A stretch of DNA of 64,000 bases from Aegilops tauschii subsp. strangulata (Eukaryota > Streptophyta > Magnoliopsida > Poales > Poaceae), in the NCBI RefSeq assembly GCF_002575655.3, contig NC_053038.3:141624885-141688884 (forward strand). The letters run 5' to 3'. The translations under genes and the position numbers were made by a program. The notes under the pieces are model-generated. The model did not search any database. It was not told the DNA's origin and was given only the letters and a program-made list of their open reading frames with translations. Shown here piece after piece: positions 47,499-58,805 of this stretch; within the stretch, counting starts at the first letter, position 1, and every line of letters begins with the position of its first letter.

Positions 47499-48606
47499 CA
47501 TCATCTCCCCCTGGGAAAGATCCAACCTCGGATCATAATATTCACCCCCATGGAAACGGTTGTCGTGGATGGACTTGTATGTCATGGCGCAGCCAAAGTA
47601 CTTCAAGATGTCGTTGGGATGGTATACATGCAAAACGATCAAGCACAAGGGACACTTGGAAATACAATGGTTAGCGCACATAAGGTGTACATAAAGTAAT
47701 TATGAGTTCGTGCGACAAGATTGTTCGTGACCAGGCACATGATGTTTAGCCAAATGATCTAAAATGATATGTAATGCATTACTGGGACCAAAATCATTTG
47801 TAGTACGCACAAAGGTGTTGTGAATGTGATTAATTAGAACATTGTGCAAAATAATGTCATTGTGTGATGGTTTATCAAAAGCATGAACATGGAAATTGGT
47901 ACTCAATGTGATTATGTTATCATGCAATTGATGGTGGGCAATGTGATCACTATGTATGAATATTCCATCAAGAAGGATCACAACAAGTTTGCTCAGGAAG
48001 TGCACAAGCTCATATATCATGGGCGAGATGGAATACAAGATGCAACTAGGCAATCATATGCAAGTCAATCCATGCATAAGGTGCAAATTTGTTATGGAAG
48101 TAATGTTTCCATCTAGCATACTCAACAAAAAATATGGAGGTGTTGGTGCAATATGGCAAAAGTTTCATGGCATACCATTGCTCAATGTCGTGTCAAGAAT
48201 GGTGGTCACACTCATCCTCTCATGAGAAATGCACTCAATGTCACATATGGTGGAGTCAATCATATCGTGGTGGCTCTCCTCACATGGGAATTGGAGCATC
48301 TCATCATATATAGGTGTCAGAGAAATGTAGGTGCAAATGTCTCCATGATCAAGTTCTATTGTCGTCGTGGTTGAAAGGATAGTCTCATGCCCAACCTCCT
48401 CATCCATAACGCATCCATTGATGAATGTCGTAGGGTCTGGCAAATCATCACTCTCCTTCGAGACCAAAAGAAAGTCTCATGTGTGGTCTCGTAGCTTGAC
48501 TCGGAGTATGAGTCCCATTGGGCGCCGTGTTCATGTTGTTGAAGAGGTTCGTGCTCGCTGCCGTGGTCGAAGGGAATGGCCCTTGCTTGACCGTCTTGTC
48601 GCCGTC
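47499..48606 (-). pseudogene. Internal region of the family F element with degenerate ORFs
   Basis: Minus-strand frames 47516-47681 (CANHCISKCPLCLIVLHVYH ... GGEYYDPR), 47700-48053 (SDHIAHHQLHDNI, HDNIILHN-like repeats, KHHVPGHEQSCRTNS) and 48165-48467 (TTTIELDHGDICTYIS, DEMLQFPCEESHHDMID) look like pieces of one coding region rich in His and Asp, ending at the PPT. I recognise the sequence style from Triticeae retrotransposons but no pol domain. Function unknown. The region is cut at 48607 by the next element. Confidence 0.5.
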
Positions 48607-50135
48607 TGATGTCTACTACACAACTTTATTATTGTAGACATGTGTTGGGCCTCCAAGCGCAGAGTTTTGTAGGACAGTAGAAATTTTACCTCAAGTGAAT
48701 GAAATAAAGTTTATCGATCTGTGGGAGGCGTAGGCTGAAGATGGTCTCTCTCAAGCAACCCTGCAATCAAATACAAGAAATCTCTTGCGTCCCCAACACA
48801 CCCAATACAATGGCAATTTGTATAGGTGCACTAGTTTGGCGAAGAGATGGTGATAAAAGTGTAATATGGATGGTAGAAATATATTTTTATAATCTGAATA
48901 AATAAAAACAGCAAGGTAGAAAATAGTAAACGGGTACAAAAACGGTATTGCAATGCTTAAAAATGAGGCCTAGGGTCCGTACTTTCACTAGTGCAATCTC
49001 TCAACAATGCTAATATAATTGGATCATATAACCACCCCTCAAAGTGCGATGAAGAATCACTCCAAAGTTCCTACCTAGCGGAGAACATAAGAAGAAGTCG
49101 TTTGTACGGTACGAAACCACCTCGAAGCTATTCTTTCCGATCGATCTATCAAAGAGTTCGTACTAAAATAACACCAAATAATTTCAGATTCAGAATGCTC
49201 AATCCAACACAAAGAACCTCAAAGAGCGCCCCAAGATTTCTACCGGAGAAACAAAGGCAAGAACGTGCATCAACCCCTATGCATAGATTACCCCAATGTC
49301 ACCTCGGGAATCCGCGATTTGAGTGCCAAAACATATATCAAGTGAATCAATACGATACCCCATTGTCACCACGAGTATTCCTATGCAAGGCATATATCAA
49401 GTGCTCTCAAATCCATAAAAGTATTAAATCCGATAACAATGAAATCTCAAAGGGAAAAACTCAATTCATCACAACAAGATAGAAAGGGGAAAATACCATA
49501 TGATCCGACTATATTAATAAAGCCCGCGATACATCTAGATCGTGACATCTCAAGAACACGAGAGCGAGAGATTAAACACATAGCTACTGGTACAAACCCT
49601 GAGGGTGGACTACTCCCTCCTCATCGTGGTGGCCGCCGGGATGATGAAGATGCCCACCGGTGATGATTTCCCCCTCCGGCAGAGTGCCGGAACGGGGTCT
49701 AGATTGGTTTTCGGTGGCTACAGAGCCTTGCGGCGGCGGAACTTCTGATCTAGGTTAACCGCGATGGTTTTCGGAATATTTGGGAATTTATAGGGTAAAG
49801 AGGGGGTGCGGGAGGCCATCAAGGTGGGCACAACCCACTTGGGCGTGCCTGGTGGGTTGTGCCCCCCTAGGGGCACCTCCCAGGTGCTGCTCTAGCCCAT
49901 TGGTGGTCTTCTGGTCCATAAAAAATCCACAAAAAGTTTCGCGGTGTTTGGACACCGTTTGATATTGATTTCCTGCAATGTAAAAAACAAGCAAAAAATA
50001 GCAACTGGCACTGGGTCAATAGGTTAGTCCCAAAAAGTGATATAAAGTTGCTATAAAATGATTGTAAAGCATCCAAGAATGATAGTAAAACAACATGAAT
50101 ACTTCATAAATTATAGATACGTTGCAGAAGTATCA
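48607..50135 (-). repeat. WHAM-like 3' LTR
   Basis: 1529 bp; homologous to the solo LTR at 33816-35398 over its full length. Confidence 0.88.
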
Positions 50136-51674
50136 GCATCCCCAAGCTTAATTCCTACTCGTCCTCGAGTAGGTAAATGATAAAAGAAATAATTTATGAA
50201 GTGTGAATGCTAGCAAAGTGCATAATTTTGATTAATGATAATTTCAATCAATTTTCCTAGCATCATGACAACAACTCTTTCTTATAAAATCTCTCATGTT
50301 TAAAGTAGCAACCAATTCACATGTTAAGGTTCAAACAATGGATTCTCTTGAAACTCAACAACCTATGTTCTCAGTCACCAAGCAATTGTAATTCAACTTA
50401 TTAAACAGAGTCCAAGTAAGAGATCCACATACTCAACCATCATATATTCTTCTATGATTGCTAACACTCACCGCATACACATGAGCAAAACGTTTCAACC
50501 GGACACATACAAAGATAGGGGCTTATAGTTTTGCCTCCCAACGTATTCACCTCAAGGGTGATGTCGACAATAATAACTCATGCTAACCATATCCAACTGC
50601 ACATATGTGCCTAGATCTTTCCTCACCACATGATGCTTGCCAAAAGAAAAAAAATTAAAAAGGAATAGAGAGAAAAACTTTGACTCTTTGCATAAAAGTA
50701 ATACTGAAAAGTAAAAGATAGGCCCTTCGCAGAGGGAAGCAGAGGTTGCCATGCACTTATTTGTTTGTATGCTCAACCCCTTAGTGCAAAAGAATGTCAT
50801 GTTATATTGCCCCTTATGATAGAAACCTTTATTATGCAGTCCGTCGCTTTTATTACTTTGCCATCACAAGTTCGTACAACGCTCGATTTTCTCTTACACT
50901 AAATGATCTCACACTTTTAGAAGCAATTTTTATTGCCTTATTGCACCGATGACAACTTACTTGAATGATCTTATTCAATCCTTAGGTAGGTATGGTGGGC
51001 TATTGAAAATAAGATTTGGGTTTAAGGATTTTTGGATGCACAAGTAGTATCTCTACTTGGTGAGAAATTTTCGGCTAGCAAAGATGGGGGGCAAGCACCA
51101 CATGTTGAATTATCTATGACAATATAACTTCTATGTGAATATGAACAAACATAAATCATTATGTTGTCTTCCTTGTCCAACGTCAACAATTTTGGCATAT
51201 AATATTTTGATTGGGGCTCACAATCACAAAAGATTTCCAAGATAGTGTATTTGCATGTGAAAGTTCTCTTCCTTATACTAATTATTCATGAATTGCTTGT
51301 ATGACTAGTATTGTGATTGTCAAGCTTCAAAAGATTTCACTTTCTAAACCCAATGTGAAGCTACCACTAGGCATGGTAAAATCTCAACTTCTTGATATTC
51401 AATTCAAAAATTTACTCATAGGATATAAGTGAAGCACAAGAGTAAATGACGAGCTACTTCAAAAAAGATATAAGTGAAGATCAAGCGAGTAGTTAAGTAA
51501 ATAGGTAGCTATTTGAGGACTCTCTCTTATTCAAAAACTTTCAGATCTAAGAATTTTATTAAAACAACAAGCAAAACAAAATAAAATGACATTCCAAGAA
51601 TAGCACACATCATGTGAAGAAGCATAAACTTAGACTCACCCGATACTAACCGATAATTGTTGAAGAAGAAAGGT

Positions 51675-51760
51675 GGGATGCCTACCGGGGCATCCCCAAG
51701 CTTAGATGCTTGAGACCTCTTTAAATATTATCTTGGGATGCCTTGGGCATCCCCAAGCTT
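51675..51760 (-). other. Paired hairpins with PPT-like sequence, copy 1
   Basis: GGGATGCC (51675-51682) pairs with GGCATCCC (51689-51696), followed by CAAGCTTAG. Then CTTGGGATGCC pairs with GGCATCCCCAAG (51732-51757) with one bulged base. Confidence 0.8.
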
Positions 51761-52374
51761 GAGATGTTGTGTCTCCTTAATTCTTCTCATATCACGGTTT
51801 TCCTAAATCTCAAAAGCTTCATCCACACAAAACCCAACAAGAACTCATGAGGTAAGTTAGTATAAACCAATGCAAAAACCTTATCATTCTCTACTTTAGC
51901 AAATCACTAAAATTATTATTCAACATTGCACACTAAATGCCTCTACATACTTAATACTCCTATACTCAAATAGAAACATTAAACAAGCAAACATATGCAA
52001 ACAATGCAAACATAACAACAATCTGCCAAAACAGTAAAGTCTGTACAGAATGCAAGAGTATCAATACTTCTTAAACTCCAAAGATTATGAAAAATTACAA
52101 AACTATAGAAAATGTATCAGAACTTATTATGCAAAAACTTTCAACATTTTATCACATTCTGACTTTTCTAGGGAATTTTTGCAACATCGATAAACTTTCT
52201 GTTTTGAAACAGGAACTCATATACTTGCAAGATAAGCATGGCAAAGACTATACTTGATATTTTTATTGAAAAGAAAGATGCAAAATAAAATGATGCTCCA
52301 ATCAAAACACATATCAAGTGACGAATGAAAACATAGCTCCGAGTGAGGTTACCGATAACGTTGGAGACGAAAGA

Positions 52375-52458
52375 GGGGATGCCCTCCGGGGCATCCCCAA
52401 GCTTAGTTGCTTGGATCTTCCTTTGATATTAACTTGGGGTGCCTTGGGCATCCCCAAG
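52375..52458 (-). other. Paired hairpins with PPT-like sequence, copy 2
   Basis: GGGGATGCC (52375-52383) pairs with GGCATCCCC (52390-52398), followed by AAGCTTAG. Then CTTGGGGTGCC (52433-52443) pairs with GGCATCCCCAAG (52447-52458), one bulge. Confidence 0.8.
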
Positions 52459-53079
52459 CTTAGGGTCTTGTCACTCCCTATTCCCCTCATATCGATATCT
52501 CACCCTTAACTTGAAAACTTTAATAACACAAAACTTAACGGAACTTTGTGAGATAGGTTAGTATGATAAAGAGCAAACCATTTCACTTTTGGTAATGTCA
52601 AAGACAAGATTCATAATTGTTCTCAAACCATTCCTACTGTAGCATATCATTTCCACAATTTATATTGAGAAATATAAGCGATGGAAACTAGAAAACAAGC
52701 AAACTATGCATTGAAGACAAAATCTGTCAAAAACATAACAGTCTGTAGTACTCTGTAATCCAACCATACTTTTGCTACTCCAAAAATCCTGAAAAATAGG
52801 AAAACATGGGTAATTTCTATTGATCTACTTCAAAATAATCAGCATTTTATCGCGCTTCTGTTCAAAATGAGAATTGTTTTCCTGAGCGCAAATGTTTCTG
52901 TTTTTCAGCAAGATCAAATCAACTATCACCGTAAGCCATCCCAAAGGTCTTACTTGGCACTTTATTGAAATGAAAGCAATAAAACATGATTACTACAGTA
53001 GACTAATCATGTGAACACACAAAAATAGTAGGTAAAAGTGTTGGGTTGTCTCCCAACAAGCGCTTTTCTTTAATGCCTT

Positions 53080-53981
53080 TTAATCTAGGCATGATGATTT
53101 CAATGATGCTCGCATAAAAGATAAGAATTGAAACATAAAGAGAGCATCATGAATCACATGACAAGCACATTTAAGCCTAACATGCTTCCTATGCATAGGG
53201 ATTTTGTGAGCAAAGACCTTATGAGAACAAGAATCAAATAGCATAGGAAGGCAAAACAAGCATAACTTCAAAACTTTCAACACATAGAGAGCAAACTTGA
53301 TATTATTGCAATTCTTACAAGCATAAGTTCCTCCCTCATAATAATTTTCAGTAGCATCATGAAGAAATTCGACAATATAACCATCATATAAATCATTATT
53401 TTCATGACACAAAAGCATAGAAAACTTATTACTCTCCACATAAGCAAATTTCTTCTCATCAATAGTAGTGGGAGCAAACTCAACAAAATAAATATCATGT
53501 GATTGAAAATTAAAATCATGATGACAAGTTTCATGGTTATCATTATTCAATATAGCATACGTGTCATCACCATAATCATCATAGATAGCAACTTTGTTAT
53601 CATAGTCGATTGAAGCCTCATCCAAAATGGTGGATCCATCATTAAATAAAGTCATGACCTCTCCGAATCCACTTTCATCATTATAATCATCATAAATAGG
53701 AGGCATGCAATCATCATAATAAATTTTCTCATCAAAACTTGGGGGACTAAAAATACCATATTCATCAAATATAGCATCCCCAAGTTATGGCTTTGCATAT
53801 CATTAGCATCATGGATATTCAAAGAATTCATACTAACAACATTGCAATCATGCTCATCATTCAAATATTTTGTCCCAAACATTTTATTGACTTCTTCTTC
53901 TAACAATTGAGCACAATTTTCCGAACCATCATTTTCAAGAAAGATATTATAAAGATGATCAATAATATGATGCAACATCAA
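53080..53981 (-). pseudogene. WHAM-like ORF of unknown function, one frameshift
   Basis: Begins MMLHHIIDHLYNIFLENDGS at 53981, reads QLLEEEVNKMFGTKYL and HDCNVVSMNSLNIHDANDMQ, then shifts frame near 53790. It continues as DYNDESGFGEVMTLFNDGST, DYDNKVAIYDDYGDDTYAI and NFQSHDIYFVEFAPTT, ending in a basic, Cys/Phe-rich tail (LCLFCLPMLFDSC ... KSSCLD) at 53080. It is very acidic (Asp/Tyr/Asn) with a hydrophobic C-terminal stretch that could be membrane-associated. It sits between PBS and PPT on the element strand. I recall similar uncharacterised proteins in wheat annotation; no known domain. Confidence 0.6.
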
Positions 53982-54082
53982 TTCTATTTTTTGGTAGTTT
54001 TCTTTTTATAAACCAAACTAGTGATAAAAACAAGAACCTAAAAGATTCAATTGCAAGATCTAAAGATATACCTTCATGCACT

Positions 54083-54170
54083 CACCTCCCCGGCAACGGC
54101 GTCGGAAATGAGCTTCGTTGACGGGACGTGAGTGCTGCTTACCTAACCTCCCTGGCAATGGCGCCAGAAA
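54083..54170 (-). other. PBS and a second PBS-like copy
   Basis: CCTCCCTGGCAATGGCGCCAGAAA (54148-54170 region) is the PBS beside the truncated 5' LTR. A similar CCTCCCCGGCAACGGCGTCGGAA lies about 62 bp inside at 54086-54107. Confidence 0.75.
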
Positions 54171-54220
54171 ATGCTAATATAATTGGATCATATAACCACC
54201 GATCAAAGTGCGATGAAGAA

Positions 54221-54686
54221 TGAGGGAGTCCTGGATTAGGGGGTCCTCGGGTGTCCGGGCTATGTGACATGGGCCGGACTCGTGGGCCGTGAAAATACAA
54301 GATAGAGGGCGTTCCCCCGTATCCGGATCTGACTCCCCTTGGCGTGGAAGGAAAGCTTGGCATACGGATATGAAGATTCCTTTCTCTGCAAACCCACTTT
54401 GTACAACCCTAGCCCCCTCCGGTGTCTATATAAACGGAGGGTTTAGTCCGTAGAGGCAATCATAATCATACAGGCTAGACATCTAGGGTTTAGCCATTAC
54501 GATCTCGAGGTAGATCAACTCTTGTAACCCCTATACCCATCAAAGTCAATCAAGCAAGAAGTAGGGTATTACCTCCATTAAGAGGGCCCTGGGTAAACAT
54601 TGTGTCCCCTGCCTCCCGTTACCCTCGATCCTTAGACGCACAGTTCGGGACCCCCTACCCGAGATCTGCCGGTTTTGACACCGACA
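54221..54686 (+). repeat. Fatima-like Gypsy 5' LTR
   Basis: 466 bp, TGAGGGAGTCCTGGATTAGG ... GTTTTGACACCGACA, TATA (CTATATAAA) at 54426-54434. Followed by PBS, so it is a 5' LTR in plus orientation. It inserted into the truncated LTR of the WHAM-like element. Confidence 0.88.
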
Positions 54687-54804
54687 TTGGTGCTTTCATT
54701 GAGAGTTCCACTGTGCTTTCGTCGAAAGGCTCGATGGCTCCTTTGATCATCTACAACAATGCTGCCAGGAAGGAGATTTTTCTCCCCGGCCAGATCTTCA
54801 TATT
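54687..54804 (+). other. Fatima-like PBS and start of internal region
   Basis: TTGGTGCTTTCATTGAGAG follows the LTR directly. Only 118 bp of internal sequence remain before the next LTR. Confidence 0.8.
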
Positions 54805-55980
54805 TGTCGGTGTACAAAAGTAGGGGCTCTCCTTTTTACACCTTTACTTGTGCACGGGCAGTCAGAGCCGTGCCCACGGCCACACTAAGTAGGGCACAGG
54901 AGGGAAGCCGAAGGCACAAGGCGACCAGAGGCAACGCCAAGACCAGAGACCACAAAGAGCAAAGGGGCAAGGTGGAATCCCCCGGCAAGACCCTTGCCGG
55001 GGCGGCCTCCGCGGCCCCGGCAAGAGCCTTGCCAGGGCAGCTTGCCCAACACCAGCAGAGAGAGCCACCCTTGAGCTCGAGGGTTCCAACACTGCCAACA
55101 ACCACATTGGAACCAAGGCTCGGGAGGCGCCTCTACGGTGGCATACAGATCTTCGTCAAGATCAAGAACATACGAGATCAGATGAGGACCAGAAGACGAC
55201 GATCCCCGGCGGGATACTAGCCGAGGAAATCCATGAGACCCCCGGCAAGACGCTTGCCGGGGAAGACCACGATGCCGCGGCAAGACCCATGCTGGGGCCG
55301 CGGAAAGGCCCTTGCCGGAGACACCTATGGGACAGCAGCAGGGCCCGCGTCTGCCAAGACTCCACCGCCGTCCCCATGCAGCTGCCAGCTCGACCAGCTG
55401 GGCAGGCACCTGCGTGGCGACGAGCGGCCTCCACGATCGACTCAGCAAGCACCTGCGTGGTGGCATGCAGGTCTTCGTGAAGGCTCCACCACCGCACCAG
55501 CCCAGCAGCCAGCCAACGTGGCGCTACAACGCCCCGTTAGCCTGGACGCGCGTCACAGCTAGACGAGGTGGCGACAGCTGGGATGAGCTTCCTTGCCGTC
55601 CCCGATAAAGCAAGAGGGGCACGTCGGCAGCGCATTAAATGCGTTTGTACAACGGTGCCAGAGGATAGACTCATCCACTGTACACCTTTCCACCTCCTGT
55701 GTGCCACTGTGGCAACCCCTTTTGTCTATAAAAGGAGGCCCGAGGCGACCAGGAGAAGGATTCGGATCTTTTGGGCTACCCACGCACCGTAGCTAGATCA
55801 AGAACTCAAGAACACTCAAATACATACACCAAAGCAGGACTATGGTATTACGCATCCTCGCTGCTCAAACCTGGGTAAACGATCCTTGTGCTGGCTTCTG
55901 GACCTGCTCTTTGCACAACCCCGTGCCCGCCAACCGTAGAAGGGATCCCAGTGATCCCATAGGTGTCGTTTCCACCGAAA
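54805..55980 (+). repeat. Gypsy-type 5' LTR (element G), GC-rich with hairpins
   Basis: 1176 bp, TGTCGGTGTACAAAAGTAGG ... TTTCCACCGAAA (CA end decayed). TATA CTATAAAAGG at 55726-55735. PBS TTTGGCGCGCCAGGTAAGG follows at 55983. The long overlapping ORFs on both strands across it reflect GC content, not genes. Confidence 0.82.
54980..55262 (+). repeat. Repeated perfect hairpins in the LTR
   Basis: CCCCGGCAAG pairs with CTTGCCGGGG across a 3-nt loop at 54980-55002 and 55240-55262 (perfect) and at 55015-55037 (one mismatch). A fourth, degenerate copy is near 55271-55295. Confidence 0.9.
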
Positions 55981-56649
55981 TCTTTGGCGCGCCAGGTAAG
56001 GGGTGGCGCAGTTGTGGAAATCTGGTCTGGTTGGAGCAGCGGCTTCATGGTGATCGTCACTCCAAGGAAGAAGACGACCAAACGGGCGGTGTCGCCTACG
56101 GGTGCGGTGCACGCCCGTGCAACGACAGAAAAGCTAAGTCATGTGAAACTTTAAGCAATTTCTTTTTATATATAAGGTTATTGTCCTCGGAGGTCCTGCC
56201 CTATCTATGGAAAACCTTCACGCAAAGGGGCCCTTCCGCTATTGGCAACACCCTTGCTCTGTTTCGAGTCCGCTCAACAGCTCAAGCGGCCGCGTCGAGA
56301 ACGGCAGGGTAGCCTTCTGCAATTGGCAATGCTCTTGACTCTGACTCGAGTCAAGCTCGACAGTTCGAGCGGCCGCGTTGAGAGCGGTAAGGTGGTTCGC
56401 CTGGCAGCAAGCACACCCGGCAAGCCACTGGAGATCTGTCCTCAAGGTGCCGCGGCCTGGGTTTATGCGCCGGCAAGCCTACCCGATTAACGTAGGGTGA
56501 ACATACAAAGGAAGATCAAATTGGAAGATAGCATGCATGATATTAAAAAGTACAGCAAAGTTATATTGCATCAATTGTTGATGCGGTTCTAACTAAAGAT
56601 AAAAATTGTCTTGGTCATGAACCTGCAGCAGCAGTGAGATACGGGGTGC
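55981..56649 (+). other. Element G internal sequence
   Basis: PBS, then a short reading MVIVTPRKKTTKRAVS typical of a gag start near 56048, lost after about 35 codons. The rest holds no domain. Imperfect direct repeats near 56230-56390 (CTTCCGCTATTGGCAACACC / CTTCTGCAATTGGCAATGCT and GAGCGGCCGCGTYGAGAACGG-like) suggest a ~100-bp duplication. Confidence 0.55.
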
Positions 56650-57051
56650 CTAATCCCGGCGCTGGCCCTCTATCCTCTGAATTCCATCGATGCGGCTGAT
56701 GATGGGCTTGATACGCTCCCTGGGCGTCCTGAGGTCCGCATCCTCCGGCAAGCTCTCTAGCGCGGCGTCGATGTCGAGGTCGGGATTCCAGTGCGCCACC
56801 TTGGTGAAGACCTTGGTCATGGCACCCCGGCAAAGCCTCCGGGCCTCATCGGCCAGGGAGGCCACCCGGTTGGAGTGGAGTCGCTCCAGGGCACCAACAA
56901 CACTCTCGAAGAACAGGGTCAGGTTGCAGTTGGGGCTCAAGTTTGGCTCCGGGGCGTACCTCACATCCGACATCCCCATGGTAGCCAGCTGCGTGCTGGC
57001 CTTGTCTGCGACGGCGGCGAGGCGTTTGAGCCAGCGGTTTTTGGCCTCCAT
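56650..57051 (-). pseudogene. Fragment of an antisense ORF of a Tat-type element
   Basis: 133 residues on the minus strand: LFFESVVGALERLHSNRVAS, DEARRLCRGAMTKVFTKVAH, WNPDLDIDAALESLPEDADL and IISRIDGIQRIEGQRRD, ending in a stop at 56650. The style is that of the C-terminal part of the antisense ORFs of Tat-lineage elements. Since gag-pol is missing between the PBS at 55983 and here, element G looks like a large-deletion derivative. The Copia C insertion at 57056 cuts it. Confidence 0.6.
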
Positions 57052-57055
57052 GTAT

Positions 57056-58772
57056 TGTTGGGCAACGTAGTAATTTCAAAAAAATTCTGCGCACACGCAA
57101 GATCATGGTGATGCATAGCAACGAGAGAGGAGAGTGTTGTCCACGTACCCTCGTAGACCGAAAGCGGAACCGTTAACACAACGCGGTTGATGTAGTCGTA
57201 CGTCTTCACAATCCGACCGATCAAGTACCGAACGCACGACACCTCCGAGTTCAGCACACGTTCAGCTCGATGACGTCCCTCGAACTCCGATCCAGCCGAG
57301 TGTTGAGGGAGAGTTTCGTCAGCACGACGGCGTGGTGACAATGTTGATGTTCTACCGACGCAGGGCTTCGCCTAAGCACCGCTACGATATTATCGAGGTG
57401 TAATATGGTGGAGAGGGGCACCGCACACGGCTAAGAGATCAATGATCAATTGTTGTGTCTATGGGGTGCCCCCCTGCCCCCGTATATAAAGGAGCAAGGG
57501 GGAGGCCGCCGGCCAAGGAGGAGGGCGCGCCAAGGGGGGAGTCCTACTCCCACCGGGAGTAGGACTCCTCCTTTCCTTGTTGGAATAGGAGAAGGGAAGG
57601 GAGAAGGAGAAAGAAGGAAGGGGGCGCCCCCCTTCCCCAGTCGAATTCGGACTAGTCCATGGGGAGGGGTGCGGCCATCCTTTGGGGCCTTTCTCTCCTT
57701 TCCCGTATGGCCCATTAAGGCTCAATACGAATTCCCGTAACTCTCCGGTAGTCCGAAAAATACCTGAATCACTCGGAACCTTTCCGAAGTCCGAATATAG
57801 TCGTCCAATATATCGATCTTTACGTCTCGGCCATTTCGAGACTCCTCGTCATGTCCCCGATCTCATCCGGGACTCCGAACTCCTTCGGTACATCAAAACA
57901 CATAAACTCATAATATAACCGTCATCGTAACGTTAAGCATGCGGACCCTACGGGTTCAAGAACTATGTAGACATGACCGAGACACCTCTCCGGTCAATAA
58001 CCAATAGCGGAACTTGGATGCTCATATTGGCTCCCACATATTCTACGAAGATCTTTATCGGTCAGACCGCATAACAACATACGTTGTTCCCTTTGTCATC
58101 GGAATGTTACTTGCCCGAGATTCGATCGTCGGTATCTCGATACCTAGTTCAATCTCGTTACCGGCAAGTCTCTTTACTCGTTCCGTAATACATCATCCCG
58201 CAACTAACTCATTAGTTACAATGCTTGCAAGGCTTATAGTGATGTGTATTACTGAGTGGGCCCAGAGATACCTCTCCGACAATCGGAGTGACAAATCCTA
58301 ATCTTGAAATACGCCAACCCAACAAGTACCTTTGGAGACACCTGTAGAGCACCTTTATAATCACCCAGTTACGTTGTGACGTTTGGTAGCACACAAAGTG
58401 TTCCTCCGGTAAACGGGAGTTGCATAATCTCATAGTCATAGGAACATGTATAAGTCATGAAGAAAGCAATAGCAACATACTAAACGATCGAGTGCTAAGC
58501 TAACGGAATGGGTCAAGTCAATCACATCATTCTCCTAATGATGTGATCCCGTTAATCAAATGACAACTCATGTCTATGGCTAGGAAACATAACCATCTTT
58601 GATCAACGAGCTAGTCAAGTAGAGGCATACTAGTGACAATCTGTTTGTCTATGTATTCACACATCTTTCAAGTTTCCGGTTAATACAATTCTAGCATGAA
58701 TAATAAACATTTATCATGATATAAGGAAATAAATAATAACTTTATTATTGCCTCTAGGGCATATTTCCTTCA
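57056..58772 (-). repeat. Copia C 3' LTR
   Basis: 1717 bp, TGTTGGGCAACGTAGTAATTT ... CATATTTCCTTCA; the PPT GTGGGAGAC (element strand) lies at 58773-58781. Confidence 0.93.
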
Positions 58773-58805
58773 GTCTCCCACTTGCACTAGAGTCAATAAT
58801 CTAGT

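Larger units (their letters stand above)
50136..53079 (-). other. WHAM-like internal region, non-coding part
   Basis: AT-rich, no substantial ORF. Beside the PPT a foldback CCTACTCG / CGAGTAGG with 4-nt loop lies at 50154-50173. Paired hairpins occur at 51675-51760 and again at 52375-52458. The segments following the hairpins (for example AAAACTTCAACA-like and GTTTCTGTTTTTCAGCAAGATCAAAT near 52890) are shared with the Sabrina-like element near 18180, so the two families are related here. Confidence 0.75.
48607..54220 (-). mobile_element. WHAM-like (Gypsy, Athila-type) LTR retrotransposon, 5' LTR truncated
   Basis: Left (3') LTR 48607-50135 (TGATGTCTACTACACAAC ... AGAAGTATCA), PPT beside it (TAAGCTTGGGGATGC, minus strand), and PBS at 54147-54170 (TGGCGCCATTGCCAGGGAGG, minus strand). 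The right (5') LTR is only 54171-54220, equal to 49009-49064 of the left LTR: about 400 bp next to the PBS are missing and the rest is cut off by the LTR at 54221. The internal 4 kb has no PR, RT or IN. The family name is by resemblance. Confidence 0.8.

Noticed and set aside
47019..47681. 220-residue minus-strand ORF read as one gene
   Set aside because: It runs from internal sequence through the PPT into the LTR; only the part right of about 47516 resembles coding sequence.
54836..55562. Several overlapping GC-rich ORFs of 80-190 residues
   Set aside because: They lie inside an LTR with TATA and PBS context; openness on both strands follows from high GC.
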